From Fimiplasma intestinipullorum (GTDB lineage: Bacteria > Bacillota_I > Bacilli_A > Erysipelotrichales > Coprobacillaceae): a DNA stretch of 39,782 nucleotides. The notes beneath the pieces were generated by a model, which worked only from the letters and a program-made list of their open reading frames with translations, was not told the DNA's origin and did no database searches. Positions 39,770-39,782 of this stretch are shown in pieces. The position numbers were made by a program, and so were the translations under genes. The stretch lies in contig DVMJ01000009.1 in assembly GCA_018715065.1 (NCBI GenBank), positions 1-39,782 on the forward strand, given 5' to 3'. The stretch's first letter is position 1. The number at the start of each line of letters is the position of its first letter.

Positions 39770-39782
39770 GTGATTGTGGATT

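Noticed and set aside
1..39782. CRISPR arrays, insertion sequences, prophage, toxin-antitoxin or defence genes
   Set aside because: I saw no repeat-spacer pattern, transposase, integrase or terminal repeats of an IS, and no defence-type gene cluster; all intact genes are housekeeping, competence, sporulation or unknown.

Overview
The window is a chromosomal core region of a low-GC, spore-forming Firmicute on the Bacilli side. An Erysipelotrichia relative is my best guess, from moderate GC plus Bacilli-type gene order (spoVID-ysxE-valS, minCD, spoIVFA-spoIVFB-rplU-prp-rpmA-obg, hrcA-grpE-dnaK-dnaJ, yloU-fakA divergent from rpmB). The lineage is inference; no rRNA is present. Nearly everything is on the minus strand, so transcription runs from high to low coordinates; only rpmB is convincingly on the plus strand.

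Region by region, low to high coordinate: (1) 1-2735 is the only accessory or decaying stretch: the 5' part of an esterase lipoprotein gene, a truncated and frameshifted aldo/keto reductase, a frameshifted iron-containing alcohol dehydrogenase, and about 530 bp without a supportable gene. (2) 2736-5303: fakA and yloU, divergent from rpmB. (3) 5312-6218: a cytosolic esterase. (4) 6220-10970: the HrcA-controlled chaperone operon hrcA-grpE-dnaK-dnaJ, with two CIRCE-like operators around a sigma-A promoter. (5) 10991-17443: comEA-comEC-holA-sdaA-hemW-small kinase. (6) 17455-21138: ruvAB, a C26 glutamine amidotransferase, obgE. (7) 21157-27182: L27/Prp/L21 with an L21 leader, spoIVFB/spoIVFA, an AI-2E-type permease, minD/minC, radC and a SPOR-like membrane protein. 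(8) 27266-32540: valS behind a DUF4375-type membrane protein and a T-box, then ysxE- and spoVID-like spore coat genes. (9) 32588-36958: engB, lon and trigger factor. (10) 36984-39782: a helical-repeat protein, L-asparaginase, tRNA-Arg(TCT), a YfcE-type phosphoesterase and a regulatory stretch at the window edge.

The genes work together as housekeeping sets: protein folding and turnover (hrcA operon, tig, lon), ribosome production (L21, L27, L28, Prp, ObgE, EngB), recombination and replication (RuvAB, RadC, HolA), DNA uptake (ComEA/ComEC), division-site placement (MinCD) and sporulation (SpoIVFA/FB, SpoVID, YsxE). I did not find a convincing undescribed multi-gene system. The points most worth a second look are the DUF4375 gene under the valyl T-box, terminator hairpins that repeatedly start inside or directly after the stop codon and are followed closely by the next gene, a perfect palindrome inside the promoter of the helical-repeat gene, and the decaying dehydrogenase pair.
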